Positions 28,584 to 35,857 of a DNA stretch of 64,000 nucleotides are shown here, piece after piece. The stretch covers positions 489,066 to 553,065 of the forward strand of contig BIFV01000008.1 in assembly GCA_003990955.1 (NCBI GenBank). The letters are read 5' to 3'. Each line of letters begins with the position of its first letter. Position 1 is the stretch's first letter. The notes beneath the pieces are model-generated. The model was not told the DNA's origin. It ran no database searches and saw nothing but the letters and a program-made list of their open reading frames with translations. The position numbers and the translations under genes are program-made. The DNA is from Sporomusaceae bacterium FL31. GTDB taxonomy: Bacteria; Bacillota; Negativicutes; DSM-1736; Dendrosporobacteraceae.

Positions 28584-29402
28584 TTAGTCAAAATCTAAGG
28601 CTGGCCGAATATCTATTTTTTTCGTATATTGATCCACATCATGCAAAATAAGCAATGCTAAATAATCCTGAACTAATTTCTGGGCTGGTTCAGCGGTGGC
28701 AACAAGCACTCCGGTACCTACAACTTCGACCCCCACCTCACCTGCCAGATCCATGATCCCGCGCGCCGTACCGCCTGCTTTCATAAAGTCATCAATGACC
28801 AGCACTTTAGACCCGGCTTGTATCGCTCGCCGTGGCAATGACATGGTTTGAATACGCTTAGAGGAGCCGGTCACATAGTTAATACTGACTGCCGGACCTT
28901 CGGTCACCTTGCTGCCTTGCCGAACAATGACCAGCGGTAAATCGAAGGCTCTGGCCGTCATCAGCGCCAGCGGTATTCCTTTTGTTTCTACAGTCATAAT
29001 ATAATCAGGAGCCAAATGACCCAATTGTTTGCGGAAAACCTCACCAATCTGAACCATGAGGGCTGGATTAAATAAAATATCGGTCATGTATAAAAATCCG
29101 CCCTGAATAATCCGTTCCGGCTCAGCTAACTTCGCGGCCAAATCATGCAATAATTCGTTAACAGCCTGGTCAGACCGTTTGGGAATAAACCGAACGCCGC
29201 CTGCAGCCCCGGAGACTGTTTCCAAAGTCCCCAGACCAAACTGCTGCATAGCCTCTTTGATGGTCACCATATCTTCACTTAAGGTGGATTTAGCTGCGCC
29301 AAACAGGTTGCTGAAATGACCTAGCGAAAACAATCGCCCCGGCATATCCACCAGCATTTTAGTTAAGGCAACAATCCGCTCGATGCGCCGCACTTTAATC
29401 AT
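28584..29402 (-). CDS. purR: Purine operon repressor PurR
   Basis: DNA-binding repressor of purine genes, released by PRPP. It is 272 residues from the ATG at 29402 (AATGGAGGATTT ahead). An N-terminal winged-helix domain (about 1-75) is followed by a PRT-fold domain with the PRPP loop VLVIDDFMKAGGTARG. In B. subtilis purR also sits near glmU and prs, so the location is conserved. Confidence 0.94.
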   Translation of the reverse strand: MIKVRRIERIVALTKMLVDMPGRLFSLGHFSNLFGAAKSTLSEDMVTIKEAMQQFGLGTLETVSGAAGGVRFIPKRSDQAVNELLHDLAAKLAEPERIIQGGFLYMTDILFNPALMVQIGEVFRKQLGHLAPDYIMTVETKGIPLALMTARAFDLPLVIVRQGSKVTEGPAVSINYVTGSSKRIQTMSLPRRAIQAGSKVLVIDDFMKAGGTARGIMDLAGEVGVEVVGTGVLVATAEPAQKLVQDYLALLILHDVDQYTKKIDIRPALDFD

Positions 29403-29589
29403 AAAAAATCCTCCATTGTCAGGAAAAAACCGAATATTATCATTTGTCGTATTAATTTTATTCACATTCTCTGCGTTCCTGACAATTCCTGCCCATTCCG
29501 AAAGAATAATTTAGAAACAAGCCGCTTACCATTTATTATTTCCACTTACCGAATACTATTCCTGGAAATCAAAAAAATCTTGAGAATGG

Positions 29590-29656
29590 GTTAGCCGCAA
29601 AATCCGCAAGGACTCAAAGGGGACACAAAAAAGATTAGCGCGATAACATCGCGCTT
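29590..29656. repeat. Intergenic repeat (copy 4)
   Basis: Begins GTTAGCCGCAAAATCCGCAAGG and ends with AGCGCGATAACATCGCGCTT (about 29637-29656), nearly identical to the inner hairpin of the 15.6-kb copy. It lies just beyond the 3' end of the HgdB-like gene. Confidence 0.6.
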
Positions 29657-29667
29657 GGATTTTGACT

Positions 29668-30753
29668 TTATTGGGCAGCAGCCTTACGCTGCCGGCGATA
29701 TTTCAGCAAATCAACAAAAGCCTCCAGGCGGGTCATAATCCCTGCCTCGCCGGACTGCTCATCATAAGCCAGTGTCAATACCGGAATATCCAAATCCTCA
29801 CTAACCTGAGGCAGAATATTTTTAGCAATGACTTCAGGCATGCAGGTAAAAGGATAGGCTTGGATGACACCATCATAAGCCTGCTGCCCCATTTGAATGG
29901 TTCGGGCAATACTCTTAAGTCCATGCCCGCCCACATAGTGTCCAAGATAAGGTTTAGCCAAAGCTGATAATACCTTATAATGATCAAGATATTCTCGTTT
30001 GCGCAGTAAATGAGTACGCACATAATCAGTTAAATACATAGTCTTATGCACTTCAACCCCCATTTGCCCCATCCGCCGCTCCAATTCCTGGTTGATGAAC
30101 GGTTCCAACATCACATAGATTTCTCCCACCAACCCGATTTTCAACGGCTTAAACTCCGGCTTTTGCTGCAGACGCTTTAGCTCTCCTAGAACACTGCGCT
30201 CAATGGCCTTTACTTCATTGACCGACCTTGCATGATCAATAGCCTGAACGGCCTGAACGCCAATACGATCTGCACTGCCTGGCATCAGTTCTCTGGGCCG
30301 GATGATATTAAGCTGCTGCTCAATGACATCCAATGCTCCCATTTTAGCTCCTGCCTGTTGAAAAGAGCAGTAGATTTCGCGCCAGTTTTTCCCCACAGTC
30401 ATTTGACGCAGCTTGCCGATCACGTCAAACAAATCCGGTTCAACCGTTACCATGTTGAATTGATAGCCGAGTTGTTCGAGAATACCTTTTTGTACTTCTG
30501 AATAATAGCCTAAACGACACGGGCCAACACCACCACAGGTCACCAGCGTATCTGCGCCTTGTTCCAAAACTTCAATAAAATTGCCTAAAGTCATCTTAAA
30601 AGGCAAGCATACCGTTTCCGGTGAATACTTTGCGCCCAATTCCAGCGTGCGCTTTGAAACAGGCGGCGGTGTCATAACCTGACAGCCAAACCCATTGAAT
30701 AATTCTTTCAATACAATATGTAAATGTCCCATATGAGGAAAAGCTACAATCAT
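29668..30753 (-). CDS. HgdB-like acyl-CoA dehydratase-related component (third module)
   Basis: About 361 residues from the ATG at 30753 (GGAGG ahead). It resembles the 2-hydroxyglutaryl-CoA dehydratase D-component fold. Conserved Cys segments are VTCGGVGPCRLGYY near 73-85 and IQAYPFTCMPE near 290, candidate iron-sulfur ligands. It overlaps the preceding gene by 4 bases. In clostridia this part is usually fused to the activase in one protein of over 1,000 residues. The natural substrate of that family is not established. Confidence 0.8.
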   Translation of the reverse strand: MIVAFPHMGHLHIVLKELFNGFGCQVMTPPPVSKRTLELGAKYSPETVCLPFKMTLGNFIEVLEQGADTLVTCGGVGPCRLGYYSEVQKGILEQLGYQFNMVTVEPDLFDVIGKLRQMTVGKNWREIYCSFQQAGAKMGALDVIEQQLNIIRPRELMPGSADRIGVQAVQAIDHARSVNEVKAIERSVLGELKRLQQKPEFKPLKIGLVGEIYVMLEPFINQELERRMGQMGVEVHKTMYLTDYVRTHLLRKREYLDHYKVLSALAKPYLGHYVGGHGLKSIARTIQMGQQAYDGVIQAYPFTCMPEVIAKNILPQVSEDLDIPVLTLAYDEQSGEAGIMTRLEAFVDLLKYRRQRKAAAQ

Positions 30754-31658
30754 TGACGCCACCTCCGGGTAAGCATGTCAGTAAACGCTTCCAAGCGGGT
30801 GATAAAACCGGCCTCAGCAGTATGCTCGTCAATGGATAAATGCATACAGGGAATATTGAGCGAACTAGCCCGCTGAGCAATGAGCTCGCCAATCAGAGCA
30901 TCCGGTCCACAGGCAAAGCAGGTCATAAAAATAATTCCCTTAACCGGATTGCGCCCAGTCATGAGGGCTAATGCCGCACCTGCCAGATGATGGCTGCTGC
31001 TCCAAAATATCTTTTTACCTAAAATACTGGCTGCCTGATTAGCCGTCCTGCTATCCACCATTTCCGGAGTCAAAACAGTTAATCCCATTTGCTGTAGTTT
31101 ATTCATAACGCTCATGCTCATTTGACGATCATAAATTAAATAAGGATGACCAATTAATGCGACGCTGGGCTGTTGCCCAGCATTCGTTAAACAGGTACTA
31201 GGCTGGTCGCGCTGCGTCCAGGCCTTATACCAGGCCGCCATACTCGTTATAGCATTCTTTCCCACCATTTTCCCTACTGTGGTAACAGACTGATATAAAT
31301 TACGGCTGGATTGCCGCAAATTCACATCAATGTCAATAATCGGCGGTAACGCCTTAATATTTGTACGCAGCATATCTGGCATCCCGATAATTTTCGGACA
31401 AGTATACTGCCCTTTTTGCACACTAATGACCCGTGGAACAAATAAATAATCAACCTGGTGATATAACTTGGCCGTATGACCATAATACACCTTGGCCGGC
31501 AGACAAATCTCATCTAAAACACTGCCTGCATCCAGCGTTTCCCGAGTTGTTTCGCCAGATACAATCACTTCACTGCCCAGTTCCCGAAAAAACCGTTCCC
31601 ATACTGCTCCATACTGATAATACAGCAATCCTTGCGGCAGCCCTATCCTAGCCTGCAT
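30750..31658 (-). CDS. DUF2229-type acyl-CoA dehydratase activase-related protein (second module)
   Basis: About 302 residues from the ATG at 31658 (AAAGGATGATGAAG ahead). The start RIGLPQGLLYYQYGAVWERF and the segment GSVLDEICLPAKVYYGH match the middle part of large CoA-enzyme activase proteins. Cys residues in TCPKIIG and FACGPDA could ligate a cluster. It sits between the ATPase-type activase gene and the HgdB-like gene in one compact operon. Confidence 0.8.
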   Translation of the reverse strand: MQARIGLPQGLLYYQYGAVWERFFRELGSEVIVSGETTRETLDAGSVLDEICLPAKVYYGHTAKLYHQVDYLFVPRVISVQKGQYTCPKIIGMPDMLRTNIKALPPIIDIDVNLRQSSRNLYQSVTTVGKMVGKNAITSMAAWYKAWTQRDQPSTCLTNAGQQPSVALIGHPYLIYDRQMSMSVMNKLQQMGLTVLTPEMVDSRTANQAASILGKKIFWSSSHHLAGAALALMTGRNPVKGIIFMTCFACGPDALIGELIAQRASSLNIPCMHLSIDEHTAEAGFITRLEAFTDMLTRRWRQ

Positions 31659-31683
31659 CTTCATCATCCTTTTATGTAGATTA

Positions 31684-32655
31684 TCAGCTTATCAAAGCTA
31701 CCGGCACCTGATTACTCCATTTCCCGCAGCGATCGCCCCACCGCCCAATGACCGTGCCATCCATCTTTAGTTCAATGACCTCACACAGATTGGCGCAGCC
31801 GCTGCACTCAAAGCTCCGGGGGATATACTCGCTATTGACAGCAGCAAACCCGCGAAAAGCAGTAACCTTTCCCTGCGCCACTTCTTCACGTGCCAGCAAA
31901 GCTGCCCCTACGGCTCCCATCACATTGTAATGGGGCGGAATGATAACCTCACAACCCAAGGCTTCCTCAAAGGCCCGCTTCATGCCCTGATTGGCTGCAA
32001 CCCCGCCCTGAAACAAGATGGGTCCTGTGAGTTGTTTGCCTTTGCCGACATTATTTAAATAATTTCGGACCAAAGCCTGACATAAACCATTCAGAATATC
32101 TTGAATAGGATGCCCAGTCTGCTGCTTATGAATCATATCTGATTCGGCAAAAACAGCACATCGTCCGGCAATACGTACTTGAGCCGTTGATTCTAACGCA
32201 ATAATCCCAAATTGCTCAATGGGGATATTGAGCCTAGCCGCCTGTTGATCCAAAAAAGAACCCGTTCCAGCCGCACATACCGTATTCATGGCAAAGTCAG
32301 TCACCACGCCATTACGGATAATAATGATCTTCGAGTCCTGTCCGCCGATTTCCAGAACGGTCTGCACATCAGGCACCAGGTGCATGGCCGCAACAGCATG
32401 CGCTGTGATTTCATTCTTGACGCTGTCAGCACCAACAATAACACCGGTCAACTGACGCCCACTGCCGGTTGTTCCTACACCTGTAACCTTTAGTCCAGGA
32501 TTGCGCCGTTGTATCTCTCGCAAACCATCCTGCACGGCCATGATCGGTCTTCCTTGAGTACGTACATATAGACTGTCGGTTACCGCACCGGTTTGATCAA
32601 GTACGATGATATTGGTACTCACCGAACCAACATCGATCCCTAGATATGCATTCAT
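31684..32655 (-). CDS. BadF/HgdC-type acyl-CoA dehydratase activase (first module)
   Basis: An ASKHA-fold ATPase of 323 residues with GIDVGSVSTN as the phosphate-1 motif. The two family cysteines that bind the dimer-bridging [4Fe-4S] cluster appear as NTVCAAGTGSF and GRCAVFAESD. Canonical members deliver an energised electron to a dehydratase. An extra C-terminal Cys cluster, SGCANLC and DRCGKW, is not part of the minimal activase. It follows GGGGGAGG and opens the three-gene operon. Confidence 0.85.
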   Translation of the reverse strand: MNAYLGIDVGSVSTNIIVLDQTGAVTDSLYVRTQGRPIMAVQDGLREIQRRNPGLKVTGVGTTGSGRQLTGVIVGADSVKNEITAHAVAAMHLVPDVQTVLEIGGQDSKIIIIRNGVVTDFAMNTVCAAGTGSFLDQQAARLNIPIEQFGIIALESTAQVRIAGRCAVFAESDMIHKQQTGHPIQDILNGLCQALVRNYLNNVGKGKQLTGPILFQGGVAANQGMKRAFEEALGCEVIIPPHYNVMGAVGAALLAREEVAQGKVTAFRGFAAVNSEYIPRSFECSGCANLCEVIELKMDGTVIGRWGDRCGKWSNQVPVALIS

Positions 32656-32846
32656 AAAACTACCTCCCCCGAACCCGCAGCATGCTCTAACGAAATTAAA
32701 AAATCACAACTATTATTCCCAAATTAGCAAAATCTTAGTACTCATACAGCAAATGGAGCATTCAACTGCAAGGTGTGAAGGACTCAAGACCTCTCCGCTC
32801 TTTTCCTGCCAATTGGAACCGTCCCCAATGGCTGGTTTAATGCAAA

Positions 32847-32889
32847 AACGGTGACTTGAGCTGCATGGCTTGCAGTTCAAATCACCGTT
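32847..32889 (-). terminator. Terminator after the NTP transferase gene
   Basis: AACGGTGA...GAGCTGCA pairs with TGCAGTTC...TCACCGTT in a long, slightly mismatched stem, followed on the minus strand by TTTTTGC. It ends the cphA/cheW/ispE-side transcript before the activase operon. The rest of 32656-32846 shows no gene. Confidence 0.75.
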
Positions 32890-32922
32890 AAAAGGTAAGC
32901 GGCTGTTGCCGCGTAGTTCAGG

Positions 32923-33684
32923 TTAGTTTTTGCTTAATGAAAATGTTGTTCGTACTAATTCCAGGTCACTGGCTTTATCCACATCAATGCCCAACTCAGG
33001 GTAAGTGGACTGAATCACAGCGCCGGTAATCCCTAATATTTCTGAAACCCGGCTTTCAGCAGCTTTCAAGGTCAGTCTGCCAATAATAAATTTAAATAAA
33101 AATAGCCAGCCCATGATGCATGCTAATTTCCAAGGATTTTTTCGATTATCGATGATTTTCTCGGCAACCGTCATGCATTGAGGTACGATGTTCGGGTTTA
33201 CCAAAAATATATTACCACCAGTAAAAATGCCTTCCCGCAATCTAACATAAGTCCGTTTACTATCAGGATAATGCCGGTTATTGACTTCTTTTTCGACAAC
33301 TGGATAATAGAGGTCAGCTGTTATAGCAGCGCATTGCGCTAAAAAATCATCCACTGCAGCGTGTGTTAAGAGTGGAATATCGGCTGTCGCTACTAAAACT
33401 TTCCGTTGATGACCGAGTGCCGCCATGCCAATACTAATGGTATCAAGAATGGTACGCCCCCCCTCCAAGATCGTTGTCCTTTCTGGAAGTTCACAATCTG
33501 CCAATTCTTTAGCCGGACCGATGACAAAAATCCGCTCTACCTGAGAACTTGCAGCCAAGGCTTCAGCAACAAATGAAACCATCGGTCTGCCGGCTATTTC
33601 TATTAAAGCCTCATACGGCTGGGAATTCAATTTACTCAGGCTTTTGCTGTTCGCTCCACCGGCCAAGATAATGGCATCATACAT
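32923..33684 (-). CDS. NTP transferase (GlmU/MobA-like nucleotidyltransferase)
   Basis: A 253-residue protein with the nucleotidyltransferase N terminus YDAIILAGGANSKSLSKL and the metal-binding ATADIPLL (Asp in a DxxLL-type motif). A long insertion or C-terminal part (from about 150) includes a hydrophobic stretch WLFLFKFIIG that may be amphipathic or membrane-associated. The sugar- or cofactor-phosphate substrate is unknown. Its AGGAGG site lies 9 bases ahead. It follows the GntR gene. Confidence 0.82.
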   Translation of the reverse strand: MYDAIILAGGANSKSLSKLNSQPYEALIEIAGRPMVSFVAEALAASSQVERIFVIGPAKELADCELPERTTILEGGRTILDTISIGMAALGHQRKVLVATADIPLLTHAAVDDFLAQCAAITADLYYPVVEKEVNNRHYPDSKRTYVRLREGIFTGGNIFLVNPNIVPQCMTVAEKIIDNRKNPWKLACIMGWLFLFKFIIGRLTLKAAESRVSEILGITGAVIQSTYPELGIDVDKASDLELVRTTFSLSKN

Positions 33685-33751
33685 TCACCGCAACCTCCTG
33701 CACTGCGTTTAGTCAAAGCTATCATTAAAAACTTAGGAATAAAAAACCACT

Positions 33752-34435
33752 CTATTCTTTTGCAAGTTCGTGCATATCCAGCAGCAATGTTTGTTCAGAG
33801 TTTTCCATATGTTCAACAGCCAGCCTTTGAGCAAGCTCTACATCCCGTTGAGCGATTGCTTCTACCATTCGGCTATGTTCTTCCAGTGTTTTTTTCAATC
33901 GGCCAGGATAGGACATCGAAATCGAACGAAACCGGGTGAGTTGTTCACGTAAGTTATTAATAATACCAACAAGACGGTCATTTCGACTGGCGCGATATAA
34001 AATGTCATGGAATTGCGTATCAATCTCGACAATCTTTTCCATATCATTTTGTTCAATATATTCGCCGATTTGCACCAGCAAACGCTCCAGCTGTTCGAGT
34101 TCCTCTTCAGTAATTCTTTCAGCAGCAAGTCCTGTTGCCAAAACATCCAGAGCGGTACGGATTTCAAAAACTTCATTGATATCCTTGATGGAGAGATTGG
34201 CAACATAGGTACCGCGCCGCGGCAGCATGATCACATATCCTTCCAGTTCCAGCTTCCGGATGGCTTCACGCACCGGAGTCCGGCTCACGCCCAGCTCCTC
34301 GGCCAGTTGAATTTCCATTAACCGTTCGCCTGGTTGTAACACACCATTGCGGATTGAATCCCGAAGGGTTTCGCAAACCACTTCGCGCAACGGTTGATAA
34401 CTATCCAATTTAATTGGCGATAGTCTTCGTTCCAT
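33752..34435 (-). CDS. GntR/FadR-family (FCD domain) transcriptional regulator
   Basis: A 227-residue regulator. The N-terminal winged helix (about 10-75) contains GERLMEIQLAEELGVSRTPV and REAIRKLELEGYV. The C-terminal FCD all-helical domain (about 85-215) binds an unidentified carboxylate or metal-dependent ligand. The first 26 coding bases overlap the end of ispE, so translation is probably coupled. The target genes are not evident from position. Confidence 0.88.
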   Translation of the reverse strand: MERRLSPIKLDSYQPLREVVCETLRDSIRNGVLQPGERLMEIQLAEELGVSRTPVREAIRKLELEGYVIMLPRRGTYVANLSIKDINEVFEIRTALDVLATGLAAERITEEELEQLERLLVQIGEYIEQNDMEKIVEIDTQFHDILYRASRNDRLVGIINNLREQLTRFRSISMSYPGRLKKTLEEHSRMVEAIAQRDVELAQRLAVEHMENSEQTLLLDMHELAKE

Positions 34436-35300
34436 TTTCTCCCCTCATTTCAGCCACAGTTTTAGCCACAATGATCTGGGCTTGGCTCAATTTTTCTAAT
34501 TTAGTCGCAATATAATCAGCCTTTTCCGGATCCGGAGTAAGCCCAAATACAGTAGGTCCACTGCCAGACATTAAGCTGGCCATCGCCCCATACTCACGCA
34601 TCCAGGCTTTAATTTGCCCTATTTGCGGATGCTCAGGAATTGTAACGCTTTCCAATACATTGCACAATCTGCCGGCAACGCCTTCCAGATCCTGCTTTTG
34701 AAGACATTGCAGCATTCCCGGAGTATCAGGATGAACAGAGACTGCTTCCGGACGATAGTTTTGATAAACCCAGGCCGTAGAAACACTAACCTTGGGTTTC
34801 GCCAATACAACATAAGTTTGTGGCAAAGCATCAATTGGTGTAAGAACTTCGCCCCGCCCACTTGCTAACATGGTTCCGCCCTTCAGACAAAACGGTACAT
34901 CTGATCCTAATGCCGCGCCCAGCTTACTTAGTTCATCGGAAGAAAGACCGAGTTTCCATAAAGAATTAAGGCCAAGTAAAACTGCGGCTGCATCAGAACT
35001 TCCCCCTGCCAGACCAGCTGCCATCGGAATTTTTTTATTTAGTTCAATATGTATTCCAGCCTGAATATTTAAAGTACTTTTAATCAATGCTGCCGCCCGA
35101 TAAGCCAAATTGCTCTGATCACCAGCTAAACCGGGAAGATCGGTAGTAACCGTGATTCCCTCAGCTTGCTCGCGCAAGGTCAGCTGATCAGCCAAATCAA
35201 TGGCTTGCATAATCATGACGACCTCATGGTAGCCATCGGCACGTTTAGCCAAAATATCGAGCGTTAAATTGATTTTCGCATTCGCTGATACTGTTAACAT
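34410..35300 (-). CDS. ispE: 4-diphosphocytidyl-2-C-methyl-D-erythritol kinase
   Basis: GHMP kinase phosphorylating CDP-ME in the MEP isoprenoid pathway. It is about 296 residues from the ATG at 35300, or 301 from the ATG at 35315; neither has a strong ribosome site and both overlap or abut cheW. The N-terminal SANAKINLTLD motif, the ATP loop PMAAGLAGGSSDAAAV and the C-terminal MSGSGPTVFGL motif are intact. Confidence 0.95.
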   Translation of the reverse strand: MLTVSANAKINLTLDILAKRADGYHEVVMIMQAIDLADQLTLREQAEGITVTTDLPGLAGDQSNLAYRAAALIKSTLNIQAGIHIELNKKIPMAAGLAGGSSDAAAVLLGLNSLWKLGLSSDELSKLGAALGSDVPFCLKGGTMLASGRGEVLTPIDALPQTYVVLAKPKVSVSTAWVYQNYRPEAVSVHPDTPGMLQCLQKQDLEGVAGRLCNVLESVTIPEHPQIGQIKAWMREYGAMASLMSGSGPTVFGLTPDPEKADYIATKLEKLSQAQIIVAKTVAEMRGENGTKTIAN

Positions 35301-35307
35301 GTTGCAG

Positions 35308-35775
35308 TTAACCATTCACTTGCTTTAACGCAAATTCTTCCTGGCTGGTAAAAATTTGATCCGCATCAAGCAGAATGAGCAGACGATTCTCCAGCTTACC
35401 AACCCCCTGAATATAGCGTGCATCAAGCACTGAGTTATTTGGGGGTGGCTCAATGTTAACCGCTGCTAAACGCACCACTTCGGTAACAGCATCCACAATA
35501 ACGCCAATGGTTTGGCCGTTAAATTCCACCACAATAATCCTGGTATCATCTGTGTAGGTTTCGACCGCTAACGCAAAGCGCTTCCGCAAATCGATAACTG
35601 GAATGATCCGCCCCCGCAGATTGATAACCCCTTCCATAAAAACCGGTGTCTGAGGAAGTTTTGTAATAGGTGTTAAACGATTAATTTCTTGAACCTTGGT
35701 AATTGGCAAGCCATATTCTTCAGTAGCCAGCCGAAAAACAACCAACTGCAAATCTTCAGTTTTTAATTCCTCCAT
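35308..35775 (-). CDS. cheW: CheW chemotaxis coupling protein
   Basis: A 155-residue adaptor that connects receptors to CheA. The start QLVVFRLATEEYGLPITKVQEI, the INLRGRIIPVIDLRKRF motif and the C-terminal DADQIF are typical of CheW. No other che gene is adjacent; the nearest receptor-like gene is at 18.7 kb. GGAGGTG precedes the ATG. The promoter carries a Spo0A-box-like site. Confidence 0.92.
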   Translation of the reverse strand: MEELKTEDLQLVVFRLATEEYGLPITKVQEINRLTPITKLPQTPVFMEGVINLRGRIIPVIDLRKRFALAVETYTDDTRIIVVEFNGQTIGVIVDAVTEVVRLAAVNIEPPPNNSVLDARYIQGVGKLENRLLILLDADQIFTSQEEFALKQVNG

Positions 35776-35813
35776 GCGGCAAACACCTCCACATAATTTC
35801 TGAATAGGTATTA

Positions 35814-35849
35814 TTCGACATTATGTATAAATTTGCCTGCATTTGTCAA
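35814..35849 (-). promoter_or_regulatory. cheW promoter with a Spo0A-box-like site
   Basis: Minus strand: TTGACA (35844-35849), 18 bases, CATAAT (35820-35825). TGTCGAA (35814-35820) touches the -10 and covers the start region. The seven-base match to the Spo0A box in this position would suit repression by Spo0A~P. Confidence 0.5.
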
Positions 35850-35857
35850 GGGATTTT

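Noticed and set aside
32741..32840. GGAACCGTCCCCAATGG-like REP element
   Set aside because: It recalls a repeat common in Firmicutes but a single copy in the window with no pairing arms is not enough.
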